A stretch of DNA of 64,000 nt from Rhizobium albus (GCA_030160035.1 BSNO01000001.1:992001-1056000), one strand, 5' to 3'. Counted from the stretch's first letter, positions 25,998-34,619 are shown. Notes: a model not told the origin generated them from the sequence alone. Numbers and translations: made by a program.

Positions 25998-27623
25998 ATG
26001 CTTTCGGACGTCATTACGAGCATAAGAGCGCGCTATGCCTTCGCTGGCACTGCTTTCGGCTCGATTTTCACGTCAGCGGCCTTCGCCTACGATGCAGCGG
26101 TGATCCAAAGCGCTGAGCCTTTCACGTCGCTGGTCCAGACCAATCCCGTCTACACGGCCGTGGCGCTCTTCCCGGCGATGATGGGCTACACTTTCTTCAA
26201 GGTTGGCGAATCGCGTGCACGGCTCGTTGCCGAGCTGGAGCGCCGCATCGAAGCCGAACATACGCTCGAGCACAATGCGTTTCATGATTCCCTGACATCG
26301 CTGAAGAACAGGCACGCGCTGGAGTGCGACGTTCTCGACCGGATCGCCGAGGGTGTCGGGCCGAACAATCGGCCGGCGCTGATGCTGCTCGATCTCGACA
26401 AGTTCAAGTTCATCAACGACACGATGGGGCACAATGTCGGCGATGCGATCCTGCTTGCGCTGTCCGATCGCCTGCGGGCGGCCAGCGGTCCGGAGCAGGG
26501 AATTTACCGGCTCGGAGGCGACGAATTCGTCATCCTGTGGAGTGGTGGGCCGTCTGCCAAGGTCATCAATGCGTTCTGCGATGCGCTCGTTTCGCTGATC
26601 TCGTTTCCGTTCGAACTGGGAGACCTGAGGCTTGCGACCGGCGGCAGCATCGGCGTGACGTGGCTCGGCCCCGACGACAAGACCATGTCGGATGTGTTGC
26701 GTCGCGCCGATCTGGCGCTCTACCGCGCAAAGGAAGTGCCCGGCAGTCACTTCGTTCTTTACGACAGCACGCTCGCCTACGAGGCCGAGCAGCGCATGAT
26801 GATGGAAAAGGACTTGCGGCTTGCCATCGAGGAGCAGCAGTTCTTTCTCGAATATCAGCCGATCGTCCATCTGGAGACTGGCCGGGTCAAAGGCTTCGAG
26901 GCACTGCTGCGCTGGCAACGCGGCGACCTTGTCGTTCGTCCCGACATGTTCATTCCCGTCGCCGAGAAATCGGGCCTGATCGTGCCGCTTGGCAAATGGG
27001 TGCTTGCGGAAGCCTGCCGCCATGCCAGTCTATGGCCTGCCGATGTCGGTGTGTCGGTGAACGTTGCGGGCGAGCAGTTTAAGGATGTGGGCTTTGTGGC
27101 GATGGTGGAGCGGACGCTCGCCGAAACCGGCCTCGATGCGCGGCGGCTCACCATCGAATTCACCGAATCTCTCTTCAGTGTCGACGTGGATGTGGTGCGC
27201 GGCAGTCTTTCCCGCCTCAGAGCGCTCGGCGTGAAACTGGCGCTCGATGATTTCGGTACGGGCTTTTCGTCCATCAGCCACTTGCGGTGCTTCCCGCTCG
27301 ACACGCTGAAGATCGATCGGTCGTTCACCGAATCCATGCTGACGGACGAGCGCGAGGCGGAACTTGTCGGCGTCATCATGAAGCTGTCGCAGGCCTTCGA
27401 TATCTCCACCACGGTGGAGGGCGTCGAAACCGAAAGCCAACTGGAATTCATCCGCAAAGCAGGCGCCGGCGATGTCCAGGGCTTCCTGTTCTCAAGGCCC
27501 GTACCCGTAGACCAGGTGCCGTCCGTCATTGCCGATACGTGCCATCGGCCACGCAGAAATGATGCGTCGCCCGTTGCCGCCAGCGCAGCCATCGTCAAGC
27601 TCCCCAAGCGCTATCAGGCCTGA
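25998..27623 (+). CDS. Membrane-anchored GGDEF-EAL cyclic-di-GMP enzyme
   Basis: The 541-residue product has one or two N-terminal hydrophobic segments (within about residues 10-70), then a GGDEF diguanylate cyclase domain with an intact G-G-D-E-F near residue 175, then an EAL phosphodiesterase domain. EAL catalytic residues look complete: E in F-E-A-L-L-R-W, N in N-V-A-G-E-Q-F, E-F-T-E, L-D-D-F-G-T-G, K in L-K-I-D-R-S-F and V-E-G-V-E-T. The RxxD inhibitory site expected five residues before GGDEF is not there. It may both make and degrade c-di-GMP. It lies 207 bp upstream of the curli genes, a process often under c-di-GMP control. Confidence 0.9.
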   Translation: MLSDVITSIRARYAFAGTAFGSIFTSAAFAYDAAVIQSAEPFTSLVQTNPVYTAVALFPAMMGYTFFKVGESRARLVAELERRIEAEHTLEHNAFHDSLTSLKNRHALECDVLDRIAEGVGPNNRPALMLLDLDKFKFINDTMGHNVGDAILLALSDRLRAASGPEQGIYRLGGDEFVILWSGGPSAKVINAFCDALVSLISFPFELGDLRLATGGSIGVTWLGPDDKTMSDVLRRADLALYRAKEVPGSHFVLYDSTLAYEAEQRMMMEKDLRLAIEEQQFFLEYQPIVHLETGRVKGFEALLRWQRGDLVVRPDMFIPVAEKSGLIVPLGKWVLAEACRHASLWPADVGVSVNVAGEQFKDVGFVAMVERTLAETGLDARRLTIEFTESLFSVDVDVVRGSLSRLRALGVKLALDDFGTGFSSISHLRCFPLDTLKIDRSFTESMLTDEREAELVGVIMKLSQAFDISTTVEGVETESQLEFIRKAGAGDVQGFLFSRPVPVDQVPSVIADTCHRPRRNDASPVAASAAIVKLPKRYQA

Positions 27624-27740
27624 TCCGAAGCTCATTCTCGCTGGCAAGCCAAGGCTCTGACATGTCGATCTGAGCGACTGTTGCGTGCGCGGTAATTAAC
27701 CGTGGCGCAATTAACACATGGCCTGCTAAACGGTTTCCAG

Positions 27741-27770
27741 TTGACTTAATGTGCAGTAGTGCACTTTACA
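27741..27770 (+). promoter_or_regulatory. Promoter-like element with embedded dyad before csgF
   Basis: TTGACT at 27741 could be a -35 box, with a weak -10 near TTTACA at 27765. Between them lies ATGTGCAGTAGTGCACTT (27749-27766), whose arms GTGCA/TGCAC are perfect around GTAG. It resembles the tra-box type recognised by LuxR-family regulators (14 of 18 by eye). The csgF start is 60 bp downstream. Both promoter and regulator are inferred. Confidence 0.4.
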
Positions 27771-27830
27771 TCTTCAAGTACTGCATGCTTTTTCGGCAAA
27801 AGTTGACGATGTAGTCTGTCTGGGGGGCGA

Positions 27831-28295
27831 ATGAAACGCTTATTGTCTGTGATGCTGGGCGCGATGGCGCTGGGTGCATCGCCCGTGCTGGCTGGCGATC
27901 TGGTTTATACGCCCGTTAACCCGTCCTTCGGCGGCAATCCTTTGAATTCCAGTCATCTTCTGGCGACAGCCAATGCGCAGCGTGACGCGACCGCGAGCGA
28001 TGCCGAGATCGATGATCTGCTGGGTGGCGGTTCTGGCGGCGGCTCGGGCGGATCCGGCGGCAACAGCGATGCGGATCTCTTCGTCCGTCAGTTGCAGGGC
28101 CGTCTCCTATCCGCGCTCGCCAGCCAGGTCACGGATGCGATCTTCGGGGAAAATCCGCAGCAGAACGGCACCGTGCAGTTCGGCGATACGGAAGTCACCT
28201 TCGAGCGCACGCCTGAATCGATCCGGCTTGTGATTTCGAATTTCCTCGACGGCTCGGTGACCGAGATCGTCGTACCGCAGCTTGTCGTAAACTAG
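27831..28295 (+). CDS. csgF: Curli assembly factor CsgF
   Basis: CsgF is a secreted accessory of the CsgG secretion channel that couples subunit export to nucleation at the cell surface. The 154-residue product has a signal peptide ending at V-L-A-G (about residue 21). The mature N-terminus contains L-V-Y-T-P-V-N-P-S-F-G-G-N-P-L-N, the part that in Escherichia coli inserts into the CsgG pore. A Gly/Ser-rich linker (about residues 63-82) precedes the C-terminal domain. It precedes csgG by 30 bp and is surely in the same operon. No csgE was found in the window. Confidence 0.92.
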   Translation: MKRLLSVMLGAMALGASPVLAGDLVYTPVNPSFGGNPLNSSHLLATANAQRDATASDAEIDDLLGGGSGGGSGGSGGNSDADLFVRQLQGRLLSALASQVTDAIFGENPQQNGTVQFGDTEVTFERTPESIRLVISNFLDGSVTEIVVPQLVVN

Positions 28296-28325
28296 GCGGG
28301 TTTGAGCCTGGGGGGCTCACAAGAC

Positions 28326-29501
28326 ATGATGAGAAAAAGTTTCGCCGCGAGGCGCGCCGTTGTCGCGTCCACGGTTCTGGCAGGCGTCCTATTCCTGCAG
28401 GGCTGCGCCGTCACAACGGAGACGGCACTCGATACCGCTCCGGTCGTAGCACCCGTCACGCGTCCGAATGACGGCTTGCGTCGCATCCCCGTACCGAATG
28501 AGCGCACCGTCGTTGCGGTTTATGAATATGGCGATCTGACTGGCCAGTACCGCGAGCGTGACAATGTGCAGACCCTTTCGCGCGCCGTGACGCAGGGCGG
28601 AGCGCCCATGCTCATCAAGGCTCTGCAGGATGCGGGCGAGGGGCGTTGGTTCACCGTTCTCGAGCGGACCGAACTGGACAACCTCCTGCGCGAGCGCCAG
28701 ATCCTGACGGAGATGCGGCGGATCTATCGCAACGAGAACGATGTCAATGCAGATGTCCTGCCGCCGCTTCTCCATGCCAGCATCATCATCGAAGGCGGCA
28801 TCATCGGTTACGACACCAACACGCTGACGGGCGGCATTGGTGCGCGGTTCCTCGGCATTGGCGGAAGCCAGCGCTATATCCAGGATACCGTGACGGTATC
28901 GCTGCGCGCCGTTTCCACCAAGACGGGCGAAGTGTTGACCACGGTCACAACGCGTAAGGCGGTTGCGTCGCATGCCCTGCAGGGTGGGGCGTTCCGCTTC
29001 ATCAAGCTTGATGAACTGCTCGAGGCCGAAACCGGCATCACGTACAACGAACCGAAGCAAATCGCGGTCGAGTCGGCGATCGAAGAAGCGGTCAAATCGC
29101 TGATCGTCGAGGGTGCGGCGATCGGCATCTGGAATTTCCAGGATCCGGCACAAGGGCAGCAGTTCATTGCTGCATATCGCGACCGCAAATATCAGGACCT
29201 GCTGACGCTTGCGGCCGAAACGCCGGTGACGCCCGTCACGCAGAACGCAAACCAGATCACGGAAACGGTCGCTCGTGCGCCGCAACCCGTCCAGGTGCGC
29301 ACCATTCGCCCGCCGCGTGCGCAATCGAATGCCGGCAGCCAGCGCGGACCAGTTCAGGCAGCTCCTGCGGCTGCCCCGGCACAGGCGGCGCCTCGTCCGG
29401 ATCTGCCTCCGGCCCCGGAACCGGGTGAGACGCTCGGCCAAACCGATCCGCTGGTTCCGACAACTGCCGGCGGCGACACACTCGCGGCGCTCCTGCAGTA
29501 A
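28326..29501 (+). CDS. csgG: Curli secretion channel lipoprotein CsgG with Pro/Ala-rich C-terminal extension
   Basis: CsgG forms the nonameric outer-membrane pore that exports curli subunits. The 391-residue product has a signal peptide with lipobox L-Q-G-C (lipidated Cys at residue 27). A CsgG domain follows, with V-A-V-Y-E-Y-G-D-L-T-G-Q and F-T-V-L-E-R-T-E-L-D-N-L-L-R-E-R-Q. It is over 100 residues longer than the Escherichia coli protein (277). The extra part, from about residue 300, is a Gln/Pro/Ala-rich low-complexity tail. I chose the ATG at 28326, after GGGGGG; a second ATG follows directly. A terminator follows, so csgFG is a separate unit from the curlin genes. Confidence 0.94.
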   Translation: MMRKSFAARRAVVASTVLAGVLFLQGCAVTTETALDTAPVVAPVTRPNDGLRRIPVPNERTVVAVYEYGDLTGQYRERDNVQTLSRAVTQGGAPMLIKALQDAGEGRWFTVLERTELDNLLRERQILTEMRRIYRNENDVNADVLPPLLHASIIIEGGIIGYDTNTLTGGIGARFLGIGGSQRYIQDTVTVSLRAVSTKTGEVLTTVTTRKAVASHALQGGAFRFIKLDELLEAETGITYNEPKQIAVESAIEEAVKSLIVEGAAIGIWNFQDPAQGQQFIAAYRDRKYQDLLTLAAETPVTPVTQNANQITETVARAPQPVQVRTIRPPRAQSNAGSQRGPVQAAPAAAPAQAAPRPDLPPAPEPGETLGQTDPLVPTTAGGDTLAALLQ

Positions 29502-29550
29502 GAAGATCTGCGCCCTCATTTTAGGCGCCCGCCCACAATTAAAGCACAGC

Positions 29551-29583
29551 AACGCCTGGTTCCTTGGAGCCGGGCGTTTTTGC
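29551..29583 (+). terminator. Rho-independent terminator after csgG
   Basis: AACGCCTGG and CCGGGCGTT pair with one mismatch around TTCCTTGGAG, followed by a run of five or more T. It lies 50 bp after the csgG stop. Confidence 0.82.
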
Positions 29584-30094
29584 ATTTTGTGACAATTGTG
29601 ACAGCTATATTTGGGACAAATCCAGTCTAACGCCGGTTACCTCGGCGTGGAAGTTTCATTCTGAAGCATCTGTATTCGTTCAGGACGCCTGTTCGCCATG
29701 TGGTTCAGTGGAATGCTTGGGTTCGGCGCGGCATCACTGTCATCAATTTTAGATAAGGCTGGCTGAATTAACGCTAATACCGAGTAAAGAGCGGTGTCAG
29801 AGCAGTTTAGTTTTGACTCCGACTTCGATCGCGCCTAGATTGAGGCTCGGTTAAGGGTTTGTTTACCCTCTTCCGAATGGGGGGCTATCAGGCACCGAAA
29901 GGGTTTAGCTCGATTTTCGAGCACCGAATCGCGTGCGCCGATTTCCCAAAATGTCTGCTTCCCCGTGTGGGAGGCACGCCGCTTAAGACAGACGTTTTAG
30001 GCGGGCGGCGAAGCCATGCTTGCCCGCATGTCGGGTCAGTAACGAAGTCAAAAGCGCCGGCGGGGAAGCCGAGCGCGCAGGGAAGGTTGAGACA
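29584..30094 (+). other. 511-bp leader and promoter region of the curlin-subunit genes
   Basis: There is no credible gene here; short open frames lack start signals and family features. The first 250 bp are AT-richer than the surroundings and likely hold the promoter. Two small hairpins occur: AGGGT/ACCCT at 29854-29869 and GCTCGA-TTT-TCGAGC at 29908-29922. The ribosome site GGAAGG lies before the ATG at 30095. I could not place a -35/-10 pair or a CsgD-type site with confidence. Confidence 0.5.
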
Positions 30095-31591
30095 ATGACG
30101 CGTTTTACGAAGGTAATGATGGCTGCGACCGCGCTGTCGATGATGACGGGCGTTGCGTTTGCGCAGAGCAATGAGGCGCAGATCGATCAGGTGGGCACCG
30201 GTAACAGTGTTGCCATCACACAGTCCGGCAGCGACAACGCCGCCGGCAATGCGACTCTCCGCATGCTGCAGACCAATACCCGCACCAGCGGCCAGGGTCA
30301 CCGGCTGACGATCACGCAGACGGGCAATGAAAACTCCGTCGGCGAGACTGCGGTCGGCACGACGTCAAACGGCGTCCGGCAGGTTGGCAACAACTCGCAC
30401 TCGGCGAGTATCACGCAATCGTCCAACAACACGGTCGGGTCCATCGAGCAGATCGGCGTGGGATCCTTCAGCAGTTCCCCGACGAACGTGCTGACGATCA
30501 ATCAGGGTACGGCCACCACGGGTGGCAACAGCATTGGCACCGTCTATCAGAACCAGGTAAACGGCAAGAATGCTAATACTGCGACGATCGTTCAGTCCGG
30601 TTCGGATAACGCCATAAGCCGGGTGTTTCAGACAGCAGGCTCGAATGGAGGCAGCCACCCAGCCGAATGGCGCAATGTGGTAGATGTAACTTTAAGTGGC
30701 GATAGGAATGGTGGAAGCCTTCTAACGGGTTATGCTGCCGCTTCTGGCGCTACTTCGTCCGCTATTATTCAGGGTACCTTCAATTCGGCAGGATTTCGCA
30801 ACGTTGCTTCGATCTCGATCTCGGGTGACGACAATGCGTTTGGCGTCACGCAAAACGGCTCGAACAACTCGATCGGGGTCGTAACGATCACGGGCTCTGA
30901 CAACCAACTCGGCATCTTCCAGCAGGGCGAGCTTCAGGGCAACGTTGCCAACGTGTTTTCGAATCGCGCAACTATTTCAACGATCGAAGGTTCGAACAAC
31001 AACATCGGCATCCGTCAGGTAGGATTGGCCGCAGGCGGCGTTGGTAATACTCTCACGCTCAATGTTTTGCGTTCGGATAGCAATGGCAACGACGTCAATG
31101 TTTCGTCGACCGGTGTGAACGATGTTGCAATCAACATCGGCACTGTCGGTGGTTCGTCTGATAACGACATCACAGTGACGCAGGACGGTTTCAACTCGGC
31201 AGCGGTCGAGATCGAAGCTGGAAACTCGAACTCGTTCGATATCCAGCAGTCGGGTGGTGAAACTGCAGACAACTCCGCGGATGTCTTCATTTCAGGTTCG
31301 TTCAACGGCGCTGGCACATTTACTGCCGGCGGTGCATCTGCTGCCCTTGGTTTGACGGCAGGGGTGATATCCCAGGCTGGCTCTGGCAACACGGTCAATC
31401 TGTCGATCGGTGACAACACGGTTCCGTCCAACAACAACTTGGTCGCGCTCGCTCAGACCGGTGCGACCAACTCCATCTCCAGCGTGATTGACGGCTCGAA
31501 TAACCAGATCGCTATCGCTCAGACTGGTAACAGCAATTCTGCTGCAACAACGCAGACGGGTTCGTTCAACGTTATCGGCATCAGCCAGTAA
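30095..31591 (+). CDS. Large curlin-repeat secreted protein 1 (CsgA/CsgB-like)
   Basis: The 498-residue product has a Sec signal peptide (cleavage near A-F-A-Q, residue 24). After it come about twenty degenerate curlin repeats of roughly 20-24 residues, with the pattern N-x-A/V-x-I-x-Q-x-G-x-x-N, for example I-T-Q-S-G-S-D-N and I-A-Q-T-G-N-S-N. Curlin repeats form the stacked beta-solenoid of amyloid fibres exported through CsgG. Two small-residue interruptions break the series (about 209-222 and 411-422), and the protein ends in G-I-S-Q. Escherichia coli CsgA has five repeats in 151 residues, so this is a giant version. It is the first of five curlin genes. GGAAGG precedes the ATG. Confidence 0.88.
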   Translation: MTRFTKVMMAATALSMMTGVAFAQSNEAQIDQVGTGNSVAITQSGSDNAAGNATLRMLQTNTRTSGQGHRLTITQTGNENSVGETAVGTTSNGVRQVGNNSHSASITQSSNNTVGSIEQIGVGSFSSSPTNVLTINQGTATTGGNSIGTVYQNQVNGKNANTATIVQSGSDNAISRVFQTAGSNGGSHPAEWRNVVDVTLSGDRNGGSLLTGYAAASGATSSAIIQGTFNSAGFRNVASISISGDDNAFGVTQNGSNNSIGVVTITGSDNQLGIFQQGELQGNVANVFSNRATISTIEGSNNNIGIRQVGLAAGGVGNTLTLNVLRSDSNGNDVNVSSTGVNDVAINIGTVGGSSDNDITVTQDGFNSAAVEIEAGNSNSFDIQQSGGETADNSADVFISGSFNGAGTFTAGGASAALGLTAGVISQAGSGNTVNLSIGDNTVPSNNNLVALAQTGATNSISSVIDGSNNQIAIAQTGNSNSAATTQTGSFNVIGISQ

Positions 31592-31598
31592 GATGCAG

Positions 31599-31621
31599 GC
31601 CGGCGGGATCACCCCGCCGGC
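31599..31621 (+). terminator. Hairpin after curlin gene 1
   Basis: GCCGGCGGG and CCCGCCGGC form a perfect 9-bp stem with a 5-nt loop, 7 bp after the stop. It is followed by TTCCTC and not by a U-run, so it may act as an attenuator or RNA-stability element inside the operon. Confidence 0.55.
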
Positions 31622-31726
31622 TTCCTCATTCAATCTATGATGCCGAGCAGCCGCTTTGTTCTGAAGCGCATTCGCTAGGCACCGGACAGCCTGGCGTCTG
31701 GCCGGGATATGGGAAGGACAATTATC

Positions 31727-32980
31727 ATGACACATTTTTCGAAGGTCCTGGCGGCCGCAACCGCACTGACGATGGTAACCGGCTTGGCGCTCGCGCAGAG
31801 CAACGAGAGCGACGTCGATCAGCTTGGCAACTTCAACTCGGTCAGCGTCACGCAGAGCGGCCGGGTGAACACCGCAGGCACGGCTTCGCGCCCGCTGACG
31901 CAAGCCGGCAACAGCAACGATGCGACTATCACGCAATCGGGCAACCGCAATAGCGTCGGCGAACTGGCTAATGGACTGAACGGCACGGTCGGTATCCGCC
32001 AGGAGAGCGGAGCATCTCCTTCGGACCGCCGTCAGAACGTTTTGACGATTGAGCAGACCTCTGGTCTGAACACGGTGGGCGCAGTTTTTCAACAGAGCGC
32101 CATGGCTGGAGATACGACGAGCAACAGTCTTTCTATTCAACAGAGTGGCTTTGGCGTAAACAGCGTCAACAGCGTTCTGCAGAGCAAGGCATCCGAAGCA
32201 AGCAACGTCGCGAACATCACGCAGACAGGAACGCTCAACGTATTGGATCGCGTCTCGCAGCAGAGCTCCGGCGCAGCGGGCGTAAATTCGGTGACGGTGA
32301 GCATGTCCGGAACACTGAACGGGCTCCGTACGAATCCGCTAACCGGCTTTGCAGCCGCATCGGGAGCGCAGACATCGTCGCTCCTTCAAAGCGGTCGAGG
32401 TAACTCGATCGACCTTGATGTGGGTGGAATTGGCAACCAGTTCGGCATCACGCAGACCGGCGAAAACAACACCGTTGGGCGCATCACCATCGGCGGTCTT
32501 GGAAACCAGGTGGGTGCCGTGCAGAGCGGCGATGGTAACGAGATCGAATTGAGCGCCGTCGATGGTATCGGCAACGATATCGGAATTGTTCAGTTCGGTG
32601 ATGACAACGTCGCGTCCGTTGGTGTCGACGGTGGCTTCAACAGCGTTCTCACTTCACAAGGCGGCAACGGCAACAGCGCCACGCTGCTCATTGATGGTGA
32701 TTTCAATGGCGGTTCGCGCAACTTCAGTGGGCCTGCGCTCACTGCCGCGGGTGGCTTGACTTCAGGTTTGATCAATCAGTTTGGCGACCTCAATGAGGCA
32801 GCGCTGTCGATCGACGGAAACCGGAATGCTTTCGTTCTGTCGTCGACAGGCAATCAGAACCAGATTGCCGCGGCTGTCGATGGCAATAATAATCAGCTTG
32901 CCGTTGTTCAAAGTGGCAACGCGAACGCCGCATTTGTCACACAGACCGGAAACAACAATAACGTCGGCATCACGCAGTAA
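31727..32980 (+). CDS. Large curlin-repeat secreted protein 2 (CsgA/CsgB-like)
   Basis: The 417-residue product is a paralogue of the preceding gene. It has a nearly identical signal peptide (M-T-H-F-S-K-V-L-A-A-A-T-A-L-T-M ... A-L-A-Q), serial curlin repeats rich in N-Q-x-G-I-x-Q-x-G-x-x-N, an L-T-G-F-A-A-A-S-G-A interruption near residue 205 and another near 336, and a C-terminal end N-V-G-I-T-Q. It should be exported through CsgG as an amyloid subunit. GGAAGGA lies 8 bp before the ATG at 31727; the in-frame ATG at 31709 is too early for the signal peptide. Confidence 0.88.
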   Translation: MTHFSKVLAAATALTMVTGLALAQSNESDVDQLGNFNSVSVTQSGRVNTAGTASRPLTQAGNSNDATITQSGNRNSVGELANGLNGTVGIRQESGASPSDRRQNVLTIEQTSGLNTVGAVFQQSAMAGDTTSNSLSIQQSGFGVNSVNSVLQSKASEASNVANITQTGTLNVLDRVSQQSSGAAGVNSVTVSMSGTLNGLRTNPLTGFAAASGAQTSSLLQSGRGNSIDLDVGGIGNQFGITQTGENNTVGRITIGGLGNQVGAVQSGDGNEIELSAVDGIGNDIGIVQFGDDNVASVGVDGGFNSVLTSQGGNGNSATLLIDGDFNGGSRNFSGPALTAAGGLTSGLINQFGDLNEAALSIDGNRNAFVLSSTGNQNQIAAAVDGNNNQLAVVQSGNANAAFVTQTGNNNNVGITQ

Positions 32981-32988
32981 GAACATGC

Positions 32989-33014
32989 AAGGGGCCAGGC
33001 TCATCCGGCCCCTT
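32989..33014 (+). terminator. Hairpin after curlin gene 2
   Basis: AAGGGGCC and GGCCCCTT form a perfect 8-bp stem with a 10-nt loop, 8 bp after the stop. The next gene starts 24 bp later, so it is more likely intercistronic than terminal. Confidence 0.55.
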
Positions 33015-33037
33015 ATCATGCCTGGAGATGGGTTGTG

Positions 33038-34465
33038 ATGACACTTAGATTCCGCTGGTTGTTGGCTGGCACACTTGTCGGTGCGCTGGGTTCGGCCAAC
33101 GCCCAAGAACTCGGTACCAACCAAGTCTATATCGGTCAGACCGGCGACACGAACACCATTACGATCGATCAGGAAGGCAATTCCAATCTTGTCGGCGAGA
33201 ATGCCGACATTTTGCGTTTGAACCAGTTCGGTGCGCGCAACACGCTGACGGTCGATCAGTTCGGCTTCTCGAATTCTCTCGGGGCGCTGCTCACGTCGCC
33301 TTTTCCCGAATTTCGTGTCTTTGGTCCGAACCAGGAGGGCGATCGCAATCAGTTGGTGGTCGATCAAAGCAATCTGAATCCCAACGCCGCCAATTCGATC
33401 GGGGCGACGGGGCAGATCGCAGCAACCGGCCGCTCTTCGGTCGGCAATTTCATGACCGTGACGCAGGTTTCAGGCGAGACCGGGTTAGGCCAGGCGATCG
33501 AGCAGATCGTGCAGATCAATTTCACTGCCGGCCTGGCCAACCGCGTCGATGTCTCGCAGGCGGACGAGAACGGGATTGGCGGGAATATCATCGGTCGTAT
33601 CTGGCAGAATGGTAGCGACAATGGTGTCGTCATCGACCAGATCAATGGTGAAAACGAAGTCAGAACGGTGACGCAGTGGGGTGCCGGCAATCGTCTGACC
33701 GTTGATCATGATGGAGCTCGAAACCTCGTCGATATCGTTGAGCAGAACAACGATGTTCAGGGCGGAGGAGGCAACATCGCTGAATTGCGCTTCGAAAGCG
33801 ATGCCAACGGATCCGACGGCGCAAACGGTTTATCGAATTTTGCAAGGGGGCTTCCGACAGTCCGGGCGCCTGGACAGGCGCAGGTGTTCCAACTCGGCTC
33901 GGAAAACACCTTGAGCTTTCTTGCCACCGGTGGGAGCAACAATCTCTACGGCTTCACGCAGGCCGGTGACGGAAATGAAATTCGTGCCATTTCAGACGGC
34001 AACGCGAACGAGATCGCCATTGCTCAGTTCGGCGACGGCAACTCTCTCTCCTCCGTGCAGGATGGTGATCGGAACCGGGGCGCGATCCTTCAGTTCGGCG
34101 ACTACAATGTCGTTGATTTGACGCAGACCGGTGACGGCAACGTCGCACGCGTTGCGATCGAAGGCAGTTTCAACAACGCGCCGCGCGGGAGCTTCGCCGA
34201 ACCGCTCCTTGCAGCGTCGAGCGCGCCGGGCATCGGTCGGTTGGGACCAGGCGTGCTGCGCCAAGTTGGCGATGACAACAGCATCGAACTCGACGTGATC
34301 GGCGACAATCATCTCTTCGCGGTGCTTTCCGAAGGCGCGCGCAACCAGGTTGTCGGCTTCATGCAAGGCAGCGGCAACCAGGCGCTCGTCGTTCAAACGG
34401 GCGATGATAATATCGCCAACTTCAGTCAAGTTGGCAGCGGCAATGCCGTGCTGATCTTGCAGTAA
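33038..34465 (+). CDS. Large curlin-repeat secreted protein 3 (CsgA/CsgB-like)
   Basis: The 475-residue product has a signal peptide (cleavage near A-N-A-Q, about residue 23). Curlin repeats start at once in the mature part (Q-V-Y-I-G-Q-T-G-D-T-N) and continue to the end (F-S-Q-V-G-S-G-N-A-V-L-I-L-Q). It is more divergent than proteins 1 and 2 but shares the two interruptions (about residues 270 and 388) and the final-strand ending in Gln. A GTG at 33035 could be the start; I prefer the ATG at 33038 behind GGAG. The mature N-terminus resembles that of curlin protein 5. Confidence 0.86.
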   Translation: MTLRFRWLLAGTLVGALGSANAQELGTNQVYIGQTGDTNTITIDQEGNSNLVGENADILRLNQFGARNTLTVDQFGFSNSLGALLTSPFPEFRVFGPNQEGDRNQLVVDQSNLNPNAANSIGATGQIAATGRSSVGNFMTVTQVSGETGLGQAIEQIVQINFTAGLANRVDVSQADENGIGGNIIGRIWQNGSDNGVVIDQINGENEVRTVTQWGAGNRLTVDHDGARNLVDIVEQNNDVQGGGGNIAELRFESDANGSDGANGLSNFARGLPTVRAPGQAQVFQLGSENTLSFLATGGSNNLYGFTQAGDGNEIRAISDGNANEIAIAQFGDGNSLSSVQDGDRNRGAILQFGDYNVVDLTQTGDGNVARVAIEGSFNNAPRGSFAEPLLAASSAPGIGRLGPGVLRQVGDDNSIELDVIGDNHLFAVLSEGARNQVVGFMQGSGNQALVVQTGDDNIANFSQVGSGNAVLILQ

Positions 34466-34475
34466 ATAAAGTGCT

Positions 34476-34506
34476 AATTGGATCAATCGAATTTCGAAAT
34501 CCAATT
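34476..34506 (+). repeat. AT-rich inverted repeat between curlin genes 3 and 4
   Basis: AATTGGAT and ATCCAATT flank an inner TCGAA/TTCGA dyad in a 154-bp spacer that is clearly AT-rich next to its neighbours. It may fold in the transcript or mark a second promoter region for the last curlin genes. No T-run follows. Confidence 0.45.
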
Positions 34507-34619
34507 ATAGTTCCGCTAATCATCTCAATAGAACAAGTTTAGAAGGGTATTTTCAAAACAAAATCCGTTAACTTGCTTCCTGCATGCTTCTCTCACGCAA
34601 CCCAGTGGGAGTAAGCCAC

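Noticed and set aside
27696-27714. TTAA ... TTAA pair upstream of csgF as a CtrA site
   Set aside because: The spacing is 11 bp, while CtrA boxes need 7 bp (TTAA-N7-TTAA). Half-site binding cannot be judged by eye.
29564-29752. 62-residue plus-strand frame after csgG
   Set aside because: It starts inside the csgG terminator and has no ribosome site or family-like sequence.
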